This document shows positions 32,573 through 42,774 of a stretch of DNA of 64,000 nt, in pieces. The notes beneath the pieces are model-generated. The model ran no database searches, was not told the origin of the DNA, and saw only the letters and a program-made list of their open reading frames with translations. The stretch is from Flexistipes sp. GTDB lineage: Bacteria; Chrysiogenota; Deferribacteres; Deferribacterales; Flexistipitaceae. The stretch is from contig NZ_JAXKVW010000010.1 of assembly GCF_036172515.1 (NCBI RefSeq), positions 1 to 64,000 of the forward strand, read 5' to 3'. Position 1 is the stretch's first letter. The number at the start of each line of letters is the position of its first letter. The position numbers and the translations under genes were made by a program.

Positions 32573-34546
32573 TTATTTTTTCTTCTGCTCGCCGAAAAGT
32601 TTTTTAATTCCGTCGCTCCGGCCGAAAACAACAAGCTGATCACCGCTTTCCAAAACCCTGTCCGCCAAAGGATTAGCGATAAGCTCATCGCCTTTCTTAA
32701 CTGCCAGCACCAATATATCAAATTTTCTGATAAGCTGTAAATCCTCAAATGTTTTACCCACAAAAGAGGGCAGATTTTTCAGTGACAGTGTCTGAATCTC
32801 ATATTCAGGAATGTTGTTTAAAAGATCGTGAAATGTATCCGTTTCTGAGTAATCCCCAAAAGCCTGATAAGAATTTTTCCGCAGAAGTTTCTCAAATTTG
32901 TCAATATCATCACCGGAAATAAGATACTTGTTCAATACAATATTGAAAATCCTTATCGATGCCTCATACTCTTCAGCTACAACATAGTCTGCACCTAAGC
33001 TGCGCAGCCCGTTAACTTCCTGATAAAATCTGGTTCTGGCAATGATATCAATGGAAGGAGCAATCTCCCTGATTTTATAGACAGTTCGTCTTGTGGCAAC
33101 CGGGTCGGAAATTGCAAGGGAAACAAGTTTAGCTTCCTCTATATTCGCCTCTTTTAAAACGTGTTCCTGGGAAGCATCACCAAAAAATATATTTTCCTCC
33201 TTTATGGAATAGTATCTTACAGTTTTAGGGTTAAACTCAATTATTACATAAGGAATGTTGAACGTTTTGCAGCTTTTGACCAAATTTTTACCACTTATGC
33301 CATACCCTATTATTATGACATGATTTTTCAGATTGCTGGCAGGTTTTCTCTCACCCTTCTCAAGTGCATCAAATGAGATAAACCTGTCCAGCCAGCCGAC
33401 AACAGCATGCATCTCCTTTATCAAAAGAATACTCAGCATCATTGTAATTATTGTGCTTGAAATCAGATACTGGAATATGGCATCACTCAGAATTCCGTTT
33501 TCATAAGCAAATCTGGTAAGCAGAAAGGAAAATTCACCGATCTGTGACAATGAAATACCGGCAAGAAATGCAGCCTTAAGAGGAATCTTGATAATACGCA
33601 TTCCTAAAATCACAATTATACATTTAAAAAACATTATCAGAAGGGCTAATAAAATAATAACAAACGGTCTTTGTAAAAAGAAATTAATGTTAAGCAGCAT
33701 TCCGATTGAAATAAAGAAAAAACTGACAAAAACCTCTTTAAAAGGCATGATATTTTCAAAAACATGATGCGAATACTCGGATTCTGAAATTATAATTCCA
33801 GCCAAAAAAGCTCCAAACGCAAGTGAAAGACCCGCTTTATTGGCAATGAATGCAATGATAAAGCATATGGAAAGACTGAATATCAAAAAAAGCTCGTTAT
33901 TCTGCAATTTCAGAACTTCATATATAAGTTTAGGAACAATCTTCCGGGCAACAAGAAAAAAGCCCAAAATTATCAAAGCACTTTTTAAAAGAGCATATGT
34001 AATACCTGCAAAATCAGCCTGTGCTCCGGCACTAAGATACGGGATAAGCAGCAGCATTATTACCACTGTAATATCCTGAAATATCAATATCCCGACACTT
34101 ATATTTCCGTGGGGAGTCTGTGTTTCCCCCTGCTCCTGAAAAATTTTCAAGACAATGGCAGTACTGCTAAGCGAAATGATAAAGCTTATAACAAGAGAGA
34201 GTTTTGCAGGAAAATCCAAAATAAAATGAGCGGCTGCAAAAGTAAGTATAATCGTCCCGAAAACCTGGAGCGAACCTCCATAAAAGAATATATCTTTTAT
34301 TTTATTCAGTCTTTTGAGGGAAAATTCCAACCCTATGGTAAAGAGAAGAAGAATAATACCAATTTCGGAAATCAGATTAACCTGTTCAACTTCACTGACA
34401 AGTTTGAATCCGTAAGGGCCGGCCAGCAAACCAGTGATTATAAATCCAAGAATGGAAGGCAGTTTCATCTTGTTAAAAAGAAATATAACAAATGATGAAA
34501 GTATAAAAACAATCGTTATTTCCTGCAAAAAGGAAAAATGCTCCAT
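32573..34546 (-). CDS. Kef-type monovalent cation:proton antiporter with TrkA-N and TrkA-C domains
   Basis: 657 aa. About twelve membrane helices (1-385) form the CPA2 exchanger fold, including FTIGLEFSLKRLNKI and SLSSTAIVLKIFQEQGE. A Rossmann RCK domain starts VIIIGYGISGKNL (about 410), and a TrkA-C domain closes the protein (about 560-650, with FDILVLAVKKGDEL and SGDQLVVFGR). Such proteins exchange K+ or Na+ for protons under nucleotide control. It is expressed towards ilvA and diverges from the ROK kinase gene. Confidence 0.88.
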   Translation of the reverse strand: MEHFSFLQEITIVFILSSFVIFLFNKMKLPSILGFIITGLLAGPYGFKLVSEVEQVNLISEIGIILLLFTIGLEFSLKRLNKIKDIFFYGGSLQVFGTIILTFAAAHFILDFPAKLSLVISFIISLSSTAIVLKIFQEQGETQTPHGNISVGILIFQDITVVIMLLLIPYLSAGAQADFAGITYALLKSALIILGFFLVARKIVPKLIYEVLKLQNNELFLIFSLSICFIIAFIANKAGLSLAFGAFLAGIIISESEYSHHVFENIMPFKEVFVSFFFISIGMLLNINFFLQRPFVIILLALLIMFFKCIIVILGMRIIKIPLKAAFLAGISLSQIGEFSFLLTRFAYENGILSDAIFQYLISSTIITMMLSILLIKEMHAVVGWLDRFISFDALEKGERKPASNLKNHVIIIGYGISGKNLVKSCKTFNIPYVIIEFNPKTVRYYSIKEENIFFGDASQEHVLKEANIEEAKLVSLAISDPVATRRTVYKIREIAPSIDIIARTRFYQEVNGLRSLGADYVVAEEYEASIRIFNIVLNKYLISGDDIDKFEKLLRKNSYQAFGDYSETDTFHDLLNNIPEYEIQTLSLKNLPSFVGKTFEDLQLIRKFDILVLAVKKGDELIANPLADRVLESGDQLVVFGRSDGIKKLFGEQKKK

Positions 34547-34691
34547 TGGGTCAAAAACTCTCCTGATATTTTTGTTTGAAAAATTAGTATAACATAAAAA
34601 AATATTTTTGCATTATGCTTATTTTTGTGCAAACTTAATAAATACTTTAATATTAACAAATGCAACCCATAACTGGCAAAAAGGATGAAAA

Positions 34692-35591
34692 ATGGATTTT
34701 CTGTGTATTGACATCGGAGGAACCACAATAAAATACGGAGTAATCTCCAAAGATATGTTACTGAAGGAACTTTACACCGTTCGGACCCCTAAAAACTATA
34801 AAGACTTTCTTGAGGAAATCAAAAACATCTCAAGCGGCTTTTCTTACACAAAAGCCGTTGGAGTGGGGTATCCCGGAGCTTACGATTTTATGAATGATTT
34901 AATGCTTTATGCACCGAATCTTGATTTTTTAAATGGCAGAAAGCTCCATGCAGAAATTGCCAAATTTATTGATAACCCCGTTTTTATAGAAAATGATGCA
35001 AACCTTGCCGCCTTAGGAGAATACACCATCATTGAACAAGGAGCCGTTGACAATATGCTGTTTATAACACTTGGAACAGGAGTGGGCGGCGGTGCTATAG
35101 TTAACAGACAGCTTTTTACTGGCAGCATTACAGCTTTTGAGGCCGGTCATACAACAATTGATTACAGCGGAAGGCAATGCAACTGCGGCAGATTGGGCTG
35201 CCTTGAAACTTACTGCTGCGAAAACGGAATTCTAACAACTTTTGAAGAGATATCCCAAAACCGAAAATCCGATATAAGTAAATTGACTCAATTGGCTGAA
35301 TGTGGAGATATGTCTGCCGTAAAAACGTTTGATTTGTTTTCAAAGCACTTGGCTGCCGGTATAGCCGATTGTATAAATCTCCTGGCACCGGAAAAGGTAA
35401 AAATAGGCGGAGGCCTGTCACATCTGCATAGATTTTTTCTTGATATTACAGAACAGAATCTGAAAGAGCTTGTTTATCCGGCATACAGAAATAAGTTCAA
35501 GCTGCTCCCGGCTGAGCTGGACAACAAAGCCGGTGTATATGGAGCAGCTGCTTTGTGTAGACAAAGATACCGTGATGGGCAAAAGCCGTGA
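34692..35591 (+). CDS. ROK-family sugar kinase, probable glucokinase
   Basis: 299 aa. The ATP motif DIGGTTIKYGVI is at the N-terminus. ENDANLAALGEY contains the catalytic Asp, TLGTGVGGGAI follows, and the ROK zinc site is visible as CNCGRLGCLETYC. Glucose or another hexose is the likely substrate; the family also phosphorylates N-acyl sugars. AAGGATG precedes the ATG. The last codons run into a 7-bp tandem tract, so the C-terminal RDGQKP may be shaped by it. Confidence 0.85.
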   Translation: MDFLCIDIGGTTIKYGVISKDMLLKELYTVRTPKNYKDFLEEIKNISSGFSYTKAVGVGYPGAYDFMNDLMLYAPNLDFLNGRKLHAEIAKFIDNPVFIENDANLAALGEYTIIEQGAVDNMLFITLGTGVGGGAIVNRQLFTGSITAFEAGHTTIDYSGRQCNCGRLGCLETYCCENGILTTFEEISQNRKSDISKLTQLAECGDMSAVKTFDLFSKHLAAGIADCINLLAPEKVKIGGGLSHLHRFFLDITEQNLKELVYPAYRNKFKLLPAELDNKAGVYGAAALCRQRYRDGQKP

Positions 35592-35644
35592 TGGGTTATG
35601 GGTGATGGGTTATAGGTTCGAGGTTCAGCGCTCAATGTTGAATA
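35589..35644 (+). repeat. Degenerate 7-bp tandem tract at the end of the ROK gene
   Basis: TGATGGG, TTATGGG, TGATGGG, TTATAGG, TTCGAGG, TTCAGCG, CTCAATG, TTGAATA in phase. The first unit supplies the TGA stop codon, and a further CGTGATGGG occurs inside the last codons. The word family overlaps that at 2147, 7209 and 29918. Confidence 0.6.
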
Positions 35645-35698
35645 ATCAATTTACCAATAGACAAATTAATAAATATACCAAAAATAAATCCGGGCTGA

Positions 35699-36097
35699 TT
35701 ACAGCGGCTGGAGAAAATTGAGGTATACTTTTCTCGTTCTGGGACCGTCAAATTCACAAAAATAAATTCCCTGCCAGGTGCCTGTCATCAGTTTACCGTT
35801 TTGCACCGGAATTAATTCGCTGCACCCTATTAGAGATGACATAAGGTGTGCATCCGAATTGCCTTCCATATGAGCAAACGGATAACTTTTGGGAATAAGT
35901 TTAGTTAAAAAACCCACAATATCCCTGCTGACATCCGGATCGGCATTTTCATTAATTGTTATTCCGGCTGTTGTATGAGGTGTATATACAAAAACAGCAC
36001 CTTCAAGAAACCCAGCTTTATCAACAATCGACGTAACTTTGGAAGTTATATCGATCAGCTGCTTGTTTTCAGTAGAGTTTATTTTAAATATTTCCAT
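35699..36097 (-). CDS. YjbQ/UPF0047 family protein
   Basis: 132 aa. The family signature HTTAGITINENADPDV and the second block HMEGNSDAHLMSSLIG, plus a WQGIYFCEFDGPR tail, are complete. Members have a single beta-sandwich domain with His/Glu metal-binding residues; weak thiamine-phosphate synthase activity is reported for some. GGAG precedes the ATG, which overlaps the serA stop by 1 nt (TAATG), so the two are co-translated. Confidence 0.9.
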   Translation of the reverse strand: MEIFKINSTENKQLIDITSKVTSIVDKAGFLEGAVFVYTPHTTAGITINENADPDVSRDIVGFLTKLIPKSYPFAHMEGNSDAHLMSSLIGCSELIPVQNGKLMTGTWQGIYFCEFDGPRTRKVYLNFLQPL

Positions 36098-37719
36098 TAT
36101 ATCTCCACAATCTTGGCCTCAATCATACCTTCTATCTGCTTTATCTCTTCAAGAATTTTTTTGTTTATTTTATTATCAACAGAAACAAAAGCCATAGCCT
36201 GACCTTCATTCTGCCGGGACAGATCAAAGCCGCCAATGTTAATCCCGTGATTCCCGAGGATAGTACCCACCTTGCCGATTACACCGGGTTTGTCATAATT
36301 TCTGAAATAAAGATAGATGCCGAACGGCTCCATATCGATATGAAAATCGTCGATAAATACAACACGCCCTTCATTATTAGTAAATACCGTTCCCCCCAGT
36401 ACTTTAGTTTCTTTATCCGTCTTAACCTCAAGTACTATCAGATCGCTGTAATGCTCATAATACTCATATTTGGATTCAGAAACGTGTATATCTCTGTCTT
36501 TGGCAAAATAGGGGGCATTAATATAGGAAATGCTTTCCATGAGACTTACCTGCAAAAACCCTTTCAATGCTGCAACCGTATACGGCTGATAACTAAAAGG
36601 GGTATCAAAAGTTTTTTCACAAACATCCTCTTCAAAATTTTTGCCCACAAGTTTGACATTGATAGCCTCTGCCCGTCCTTTGGTAATCTGGGCTGCAAGT
36701 CTGCCCATTTTTTCCATGGTGTTGAAATATAACTGAAGTTCTTCAGGCAGCTGGGATTTCATAAAAGGAATGTTGACTGCATTAATATACGACTTGCCCT
36801 TCAATGCGTTGATAACCTGCTCAGCAATGATTACTGCCACACCCTTTTGCCCTTCCGAGGTGTTTGCACCTATATGGGGTGTCACAAACACATTATCCAG
36901 CTCAAGAAGTTTGTTTTCAGTTGCCGGTTCTTTTTCAAAAACATCTATTCCCACACTGAATATTTTGCCGTTTTTAGCGTTTTCATAAAGTGCACTTTCA
37001 TTTACAATTCCACCTCTGGCGCAATTTATTATTATAACATTATCCTTCATTAAGGAAAAATGTTCTGCTCTGATCATATCATGCGTTTCTTTCGTGAGAG
37101 GGGTATGAAAGGTAAGTACATCCGAATCAGCCAGCAACTTTTCCATATCATCATATAATTTAACGTTCAAAGAATCGGCTTTTTCCTTTTTTATATAGGG
37201 ATCGTAAGCTATTACTTTCATACCGAAGCTCTTTGCCCTTACCGCAACATTGCTTCCTATTCTTCCCAGACCGACAATTCCAAGGGTTTTGTTATACAAC
37301 TGTATCCCCATGAATTTTTTACGGTTCCACTCTCCGTTTTTCAGTGAAAAGTTTGCAGCCGGTATTCTCCTCGCTGCAGCCAACATCATACCCATTGTAA
37401 GCTCTGTCGCAGCAAGTGTATTGCCGGTGGGAGCGTTCATAACGATGATTCCTTTTTTGCTCGCTGCTTCTATATCAACATTATCCAGCCCTACACCAGC
37501 GCGCCCTATAACTTTCAGTTTACCGGGGTTCTCAATCAAATCTTCGGTTACTGTGGTTCCGCTTCTGGTAATTATAGCATCATAGTTACCTATGATGGGT
37601 TTTAGCTCTTTGTTGGAAATGCCTGCTTTCAGTTCATATTCAACATCAGGGTCATCTCCAAGAATATTCATCCCTTCTTCGGCTATATGATCCGTAATAA
37701 GAATTTTATATTTAGGCAT
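36097..37719 (-). CDS. serA: D-3-phosphoglycerate dehydrogenase
   Basis: 540 aa, the long SerA type. It oxidises 3-phosphoglycerate in the first step of serine synthesis. Substrate domain (1-100 and 285-320), NAD domain with GIVGLGRIGSNVAVRA, catalytic ARGGIVNE and HIGANT, then the allosteric substrate-binding domain (about 320-450) and a C-terminal ACT domain (FRNYDKPGVIGKVGTILGNH) for serine feedback. GGAG-type site before the ATG is modest. 274 bp of upstream spacer contain no gene but hold an AGAAT microsatellite. Confidence 0.95.
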   Translation of the reverse strand: MPKYKILITDHIAEEGMNILGDDPDVEYELKAGISNKELKPIIGNYDAIITRSGTTVTEDLIENPGKLKVIGRAGVGLDNVDIEAASKKGIIVMNAPTGNTLAATELTMGMMLAAARRIPAANFSLKNGEWNRKKFMGIQLYNKTLGIVGLGRIGSNVAVRAKSFGMKVIAYDPYIKKEKADSLNVKLYDDMEKLLADSDVLTFHTPLTKETHDMIRAEHFSLMKDNVIIINCARGGIVNESALYENAKNGKIFSVGIDVFEKEPATENKLLELDNVFVTPHIGANTSEGQKGVAVIIAEQVINALKGKSYINAVNIPFMKSQLPEELQLYFNTMEKMGRLAAQITKGRAEAINVKLVGKNFEEDVCEKTFDTPFSYQPYTVAALKGFLQVSLMESISYINAPYFAKDRDIHVSESKYEYYEHYSDLIVLEVKTDKETKVLGGTVFTNNEGRVVFIDDFHIDMEPFGIYLYFRNYDKPGVIGKVGTILGNHGINIGGFDLSRQNEGQAMAFVSVDNKINKKILEEIKQIEGMIEAKIVEI

Positions 37720-37837
37720 AGCAACTCCTTGGTAAAAATTTAAATTTGCTGTTTATCACAAAATCTGAAAAAACAGTAGTAACAATAACAAAATATTTAC
37801 AAATAATCAATTAAAAGACCGATTTAATATTAAATTC

Positions 37838-37861
37838 AGAATAGAATAGAATAGAATAGAA
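37838..37861 (+). repeat. AGAAT microsatellite
   Basis: Four exact AGAAT units followed by AGAAC, in the divergent spacer between serA and the NSS transporter. Too few copies to infer function. Confidence 0.7.
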
Positions 37862-37993
37862 CAGACCAGTCAAAATTCCCAATTAAAGGTTGACGAAAAA
37901 TCAAAGATACTATAATCAAAAACTGCCGTTTTCTTAATTCGGTAAATATCAAAAGAAGTTAGCGCTTTTATTTATTAAACAAAGGAGGTATCC

Positions 37994-39505
37994 ATGCAAA
38001 GAGAAAACTGGGGCAGCAGAGTTGGATTCATACTGGCTGCTGTCGGCTCCGCAATAGGGCTGGGAAATATCTGGAGATTTCCCTATATGGCGTATGATAA
38101 CGGCGGCGGTGCTTTCTTAATCCCTTATTTTTTTGCACTTGTAACCGCAGGTATTCCAATACTGATAATGGAATTTTCCATGGGTCACAAGATGAAAGGC
38201 GGAGCACCGTTAACAATGGCAAAATTAAACAGGAAATGGGAATGGCTGGGTTGGTGGCAAATACTTATCAGTTTTATAATAACAGTATACTATGTTGTTG
38301 TTATATCCTGGGCCATTAATTATGTTGGCTTCTCAATGACGCTGGCATGGGGTAATGAAACCATAAGTTTCTTCACCGGCGATTATCTCGGGCTTACAGG
38401 CGGGCCTTTTGAGTTTGGCGGTTTTCAGCTTACAATTCTGATCACTACAATTTCAGCCTGGATCATTAATTTTATCGTTATTTATTCAGGTGTTAGATCC
38501 GGCATAGAAAGGGCAAATAAAATTTTTATACCTGTCTTAATTGTTATACTTTTGATAATCCTTTTAAGAGGTATAACATTACCGGGCGCAGCAGAGGGTT
38601 TAAACATGCTTTTCCAGCCTGATTTCAGCAAAATTGCTGATGGTAAGGTTTGGGTAGCAGCATACGGACAGATATTTTTCAGCCTGAGCATTGCTTTTGC
38701 AATAATGATTACTTATTCCAGTTATCTGCCCAAAAAATCAGATATTGTAAACAATGCTTTTATTACCGGTTTTATCAATTGCGGTTTCAGTGTTCTGGCT
38801 GGAATAGCAATATTCAGTATTTTGGGTTTCATAATGCATCAGTCCGGCGGAGAATTACCTGCCAAACTGAGTGGAGTGTTTCTTGCATTTGCCACAATTC
38901 CCGAGGCAATAAACGAACTGCCCGCTTTCCAGAAAACTATAGGGGTGCTGTTCTTTATATCACTTACTTTTGCAGGACTCTCTTCTTTTATTTCAATAAA
39001 CGAAGCGGCAATAGCCGGTATAACGGAAAAACTTTACAAACCGAGAAAAAAAGTGGCTGCATGGTATACACTGATTGCCATGATTATCAGCCTTATCTTT
39101 ACAACGGGTTCAGGGCTCTACATCCTGGACATTGTGGATCATTTTATTAACAGCTTCGGGGTTGCAATGTCGGGGCTTGTTGAAGTAATTCTGATCGGAT
39201 GGTTTTTTAAAACAAAAATTTTAAAAGACCATTTTCAGCCCATTTCAGATTTCAAAGTTGGAATATGGTGGGATATAGCCATTAAAGTAATAACACCGGC
39301 TGCTCTGGGAATCACGGCAATTATGAATTTTGCAAATGAATTCAGCAAGCCTTATGGCGGATACGATAAAACAGCTCTGATTTTATTCGGCTGGAGTATA
39401 GTTGTTGGAATCATTTTTCTCGGCATATATATTTCAACAAGAAAATGGAAAAATGTTCATATTTTTGACTATTATGACAACGATGATAACGGTGAGGAGG
39501 TCTAA
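37994..39505 (+). CDS. Sodium-dependent NSS-family amino-acid transporter
   Basis: 503 aa with about eleven membrane helices. The neurotransmitter:sodium symporter signature is intact at the N-terminus: WGSRVGFILAAVGSAIG and LGNIWRFPYMAYDNGG, which hold sodium- and substrate-binding unwound helix 1. SLSIAFAIMITYSSYL is the matching helix 6 region. AAAGGAGG precedes the ATG. A 33-aa membrane protein gene follows directly, marking it as a two-component MetPS-like importer of methionine, alanine or similar neutral amino acids. Confidence 0.9.
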   Translation: MQRENWGSRVGFILAAVGSAIGLGNIWRFPYMAYDNGGGAFLIPYFFALVTAGIPILIMEFSMGHKMKGGAPLTMAKLNRKWEWLGWWQILISFIITVYYVVVISWAINYVGFSMTLAWGNETISFFTGDYLGLTGGPFEFGGFQLTILITTISAWIINFIVIYSGVRSGIERANKIFIPVLIVILLIILLRGITLPGAAEGLNMLFQPDFSKIADGKVWVAAYGQIFFSLSIAFAIMITYSSYLPKKSDIVNNAFITGFINCGFSVLAGIAIFSILGFIMHQSGGELPAKLSGVFLAFATIPEAINELPAFQKTIGVLFFISLTFAGLSSFISINEAAIAGITEKLYKPRKKVAAWYTLIAMIISLIFTTGSGLYILDIVDHFINSFGVAMSGLVEVILIGWFFKTKILKDHFQPISDFKVGIWWDIAIKVITPAALGITAIMNFANEFSKPYGGYDKTALILFGWSIVVGIIFLGIYISTRKWKNVHIFDYYDNDDNGEEV

Positions 39506-39607
39506 ATGACAACAGGTGCCGTATTGATGATGATATTTGGATTACTGCTGACATGGGGCGGTGCAGCTGTCTGCATTTTTATAGCTCTTAAAAAAAGAGG
39601 TCTATGA
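39506..39607 (+). CDS. NSS transporter small subunit (MetS-like)
   Basis: 33 aa: one membrane helix (GAVLMMIFGLLLTWGGAAVC) followed by a basic cytoplasmic tail LKKRGL. The ATG follows the transporter stop without a gap (TAAATG), and GGTGAGGAGG inside the transporter end is the ribosome site. Such small partners (methionine/alanine import family small subunit) are required for the activity of bacterial NSS importers. Easily missed because of its size. Confidence 0.87.
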   Translation: MTTGAVLMMIFGLLLTWGGAAVCIFIALKKRGL

Positions 39608-39613
39608 TTTTTT

Positions 39614-39646
39614 CAGCGGGGGTATAGTCTGCCTCCGCTGTTTTTT
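39614..39646 (+). terminator. Terminator after the NSS transporter pair
   Basis: Stem CAGCGGGGG (39614-39622) and CCTCCGCTG (39632-39640) pairs over 9 bp with one G-T pair, followed by six T. Confidence 0.88.
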
Positions 39647-39681
39647 GTTTACTATTCAGCTGTTATATATTAATAAAACTG

Positions 39682-40824
39682 ATGAACATAAAACAGATTG
39701 GCATAATAATTTATGTTACGGTTTTGGCTTTTTCCGTTCTTTATTCACCTCAGCCCATACTTCCTACACTGATAAGAGAATTTCACATAACTTCTTCACA
39801 AGCAGCACTGTTAACATCTGTTACAATGATTCCGCTAAGCTTCTCACCGATTTTTTTCGGATTCATACTGGAATCCTTTACAGCCAAAAAACTACTTAGA
39901 CTCGCCCTTTTAGGCCTGACAGTCACGGAACTCGGAATTTATATGGTGTCAAGTTTTAAAATTTTTCTTCTCCTCAGGTTTCTTCAGGGGTTCATGCTTC
40001 CTGCCATTCTCACTTCAATAATGACTTATATCTCAGTGGGTTCTGAAAAAGGACTTATCCAAAAAATCATGTCAATTTATATAGCATCAACCATTCTGGG
40101 CGGATTTTTGGGCAGATTTGTTTCCGGTGGAATTTCCCACTATTTTGGATGGAGATACAGCTTTCTCGTTCTTTTTATAAGTCTTGTAATAAGTCTTGTT
40201 TTGACATTCTTTTTAGAATCCGACTCTAAACTGAAAAAGTCAAAGTTTATATTTTCAGATGCACTTAAGCTTATAAAAACGCCTCCCTATGTTAACATGT
40301 ATATTACAATATTCTGCACTTTTTTCACTTTTGCATCTATGCTCAATTTTCTACCGTTCAGACTTACAGAAATTTCTTCAGCAATAGATGAGTTTCAGAT
40401 AGGTATGATTTACTCAGGATATATTATGGGAATACTCGTTTCATTAACTTCCCCAAAAATAATAAAACTTCTGGGCTCGGAAAAGAGAGCCATACTTACA
40501 GGTTTGGCAGTCTTCCTCTTTTCGATTCCGCTTTTTTCCCTGTATTCAATAAAACTGCTTTTTTTCTCCATGTTTATATTCTGTGCCGGGATGTTCACTG
40601 TGCATTCTGTCGAATCAGGCTATTTGAACAAAATTGCCCGCAACAATAAGGGAGTGGTAAACGGTGTCTACGTCTCAGCATACTACACCGGAGGAGTACT
40701 CGGAACTTATTTCCCCGGGTTTATTTACAAAGCTTTCGGATGGAATTTTTTCCTGGCGGCTTTATCTTTTGTTATAATCTCCGGAATTCTCTCCATTTTA
40801 CTAATAAATTCAAGCAGCCTTTAG
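39682..40824 (+). CDS. MFS-family transporter (YnfM-like)
   Basis: 380 aa with about twelve membrane helices. It begins IGIIIYVTVLAFSVLYSPQPILPTL without a signal. The motif A-like loop is weak, but GFLGRFVSGGISHYFGWRYSF is typical of the YnfM/arabinose-efflux-like branch, and VNGVYVSAYYTGGVLGTYFPG mirrors it in the second half. Substrate unknown. It has no clear Shine-Dalgarno sequence and follows the terminator of the NSS pair, so it needs its own promoter. Confidence 0.82.
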   Translation: MNIKQIGIIIYVTVLAFSVLYSPQPILPTLIREFHITSSQAALLTSVTMIPLSFSPIFFGFILESFTAKKLLRLALLGLTVTELGIYMVSSFKIFLLLRFLQGFMLPAILTSIMTYISVGSEKGLIQKIMSIYIASTILGGFLGRFVSGGISHYFGWRYSFLVLFISLVISLVLTFFLESDSKLKKSKFIFSDALKLIKTPPYVNMYITIFCTFFTFASMLNFLPFRLTEISSAIDEFQIGMIYSGYIMGILVSLTSPKIIKLLGSEKRAILTGLAVFLFSIPLFSLYSIKLLFFSMFIFCAGMFTVHSVESGYLNKIARNNKGVVNGVYVSAYYTGGVLGTYFPGFIYKAFGWNFFLAALSFVIISGILSILLINSSSL

Positions 40825-40852
40825 TTTTCGATATTTAAAGGCGGTATTAACT

Positions 40853-41488
40853 TTATTTGGTTCCAAAAAGCCTGTCTCCGGCATCACCTAAACCGGGAAC
40901 AATATAACCATGCTCATTTAGTTTTTCATCAAGACCGGCTGCATAAACCTTAACATCAGGATGGGCTTTGCAGAACTTTTCCACCCCTTCAGGAGCGGCA
41001 ATCAGACACATAAACTTTATGTTCTTTGCTCCGGCTTTTTTAAGCATATTGGCGGCAGCAACGGCAGATCCACCGGTGGCAAGCATCGGATCCACCAGAA
41101 TAAATTCTCTGTCTTCACAGTTTGAAGGTATTTTAAAATAATAGGAAACGGGCTTCAGTGTTTTTTCATCCCTATATAAACCGATATGTCCCACTCTGGC
41201 TGATGGGATAAGTTTTAATATACCATCCACCATCCCAAGGCCTGCCCTAAGAATCGGGACAAGGACAACCTTCTTTCCCGAAACAACTTTTGACCTGGTT
41301 TTACATATTGGTGTTGAGATTTCTATCTCCTGCAGAGAAAAGTCTTTTGTTATCTCATAAGCCATCAGGAGGGCCACTTCATCAACCAGCTCTTTAAATT
41401 CCTTTTTTGAGGTGTGTTTTTCTCGGATATAAGTAAGCTTATGTTCAATCAAAGGATGTTTGATAATGTGAAAATTTTCAAAATTCAT
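40853..41488 (-). CDS. upp: Uracil phosphoribosyltransferase
   Basis: 211 aa. It makes UMP from uracil and PRPP (pyrimidine salvage). The PRPP loop is [14 protein letters not shown], and the uracil pocket is formed by the C-terminal [34 protein letters not shown] is a third family block. Its start overlaps the uraA stop by 1 nt, so uptake and salvage genes are coupled. Confidence 0.96.
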   Translation of the reverse strand: MNFENFHIIKHPLIEHKLTYIREKHTSKKEFKELVDEVALLMAYEITKDFSLQEIEISTPICKTRSKVVSGKKVVLVPILRAGLGMVDGILKLIPSARVGHIGLYRDEKTLKPVSYYFKIPSNCEDREFILVDPMLATGGSAVAAANMLKKAGAKNIKFMCLIAAPEGVEKFCKAHPDVKVYAAGLDEKLNEHGYIVPGLGDAGDRLFGTK

Positions 41489-42720
41489 TATTTACCCTCC
41501 GGCAAAACAAGATTCAAAATCACACCGACAACACCGGCAAGTCCTATACCGCCCAAACTTATGTTGCCTACACCTATAACCATATTTCCAATCCCCATAA
41601 CCAGAATTACAGACACAATTACAAGATTTCTTGATTTAGACATGTCTACTTTATTTCTAACAAGAGAACCTATACCGATAGCCGCTATCATTCCAAAAAG
41701 CAAAATCATTATACCCCCCATAACCGGTACGGGAATGGTTTTGAGAATAGCGCCAAGTTTTCCCGCGAAAGCAAGAATTATAGCTGTAATTGCGGCAATA
41801 CGCATGTAAACTATATCGGTGGCTTTGGTCAATGCCACAGCACCTGTCACTTCGGAATAAGTTGTATTGGGAGGACCACCTATCAATCCTGCACAAGCGG
41901 TTGCAACGCCGTCGCCTAAAAGTGTTCTGTGAAGTCCCGGATCCTTTAAGTAATTTTTACCTGTAACAGAGGAGATAGCTAAAACGTCACCCACATGCTC
42001 AATGGCAGGCGCTATTGCAACCGGAACAATATACAAAATTGCCGCCAAATCAAACACAGGTATTTCAAAACTGCCTTCCTGCATTGCAACAATCCATGGA
42101 ATGCTGAACCACTCCGCATTGGCTATCGGAGCAAAATCCACAACACCGAGAAGCATTGCAAAAACATAACCTAATACAATTCCGGATAAAATCGGTATGA
42201 GACTGAAAATTCTTTTTCCGTACATAACAACTATAATTGACACTACAAGTGTAAAAACTGAAATAATAACAGCTTTCGGGTCGTAATTACCGGAGCCGTC
42301 AAAACTTTTAGCCATTTTAACAGCCGTGGGAGCAAGTGTCAGCCCTATTGTCATAATCACCGGCCCGGTAACCACTGAGGGCAGATATCTGTCGATTGCC
42401 TCTACTCCGCCTTTTTTTACTAACAGACTGAAAATCAGATATGTAAGTCCGGCGAAAACCAACCCGCCAAGTGTTTCACCAAGCCCAAAATTTTTAACTC
42501 CATACTGAATCGGGGCTATAAAAGCGAATGAGCTTGCTAAAAAAACAGGAACTTTCGATTTGGTAATAAACTGAAAAATTAATGTGCCCAACCCTGCGGT
42601 AAATAGTGCTATAGACGGATCAAAACCGGTAAGTAAAGGAACCAGAACAAGTGCACCAAATGCCACGAAAAGCATTTGCACACCTGTGAGAAGCTTTTTT
42701 GCGTTCAAAGTTTCATCCAT
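41488..42720 (-). CDS. uraA: Uracil permease (NCS2 family)
   Basis: 410 aa with about fourteen membrane helices. It imports uracil by proton symport. Family stretches include [19 protein letters not shown] with the substrate-binding Glu, and [20 protein letters not shown] with the NCS2 hallmark asparagine. GGAGGGAG precedes the ATG. The direct coupling to upp supports uracil over xanthine as substrate. Confidence 0.93.
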   Translation of the reverse strand: MDETLNAKKLLTGVQMLFVAFGALVLVPLLTGFDPSIALFTAGLGTLIFQFITKSKVPVFLASSFAFIAPIQYGVKNFGLGETLGGLVFAGLTYLIFSLLVKKGGVEAIDRYLPSVVTGPVIMTIGLTLAPTAVKMAKSFDGSGNYDPKAVIISVFTLVVSIIVVMYGKRIFSLIPILSGIVLGYVFAMLLGVVDFAPIANAEWFSIPWIVAMQEGSFEIPVFDLAAILYIVPVAIAPAIEHVGDVLAISSVTGKNYLKDPGLHRTLLGDGVATACAGLIGGPPNTTYSEVTGAVALTKATDIVYMRIAAITAIILAFAGKLGAILKTIPVPVMGGIMILLFGMIAAIGIGSLVRNKVDMSKSRNLVIVSVILVMGIGNMVIGVGNISLGGIGLAGVVGVILNLVLPEGK

Positions 42721-42774
42721 TTCTCCCTCCGTTGTTTGATAAATTAAAAAACAAATTTCCAGTCGCCGATAAAC

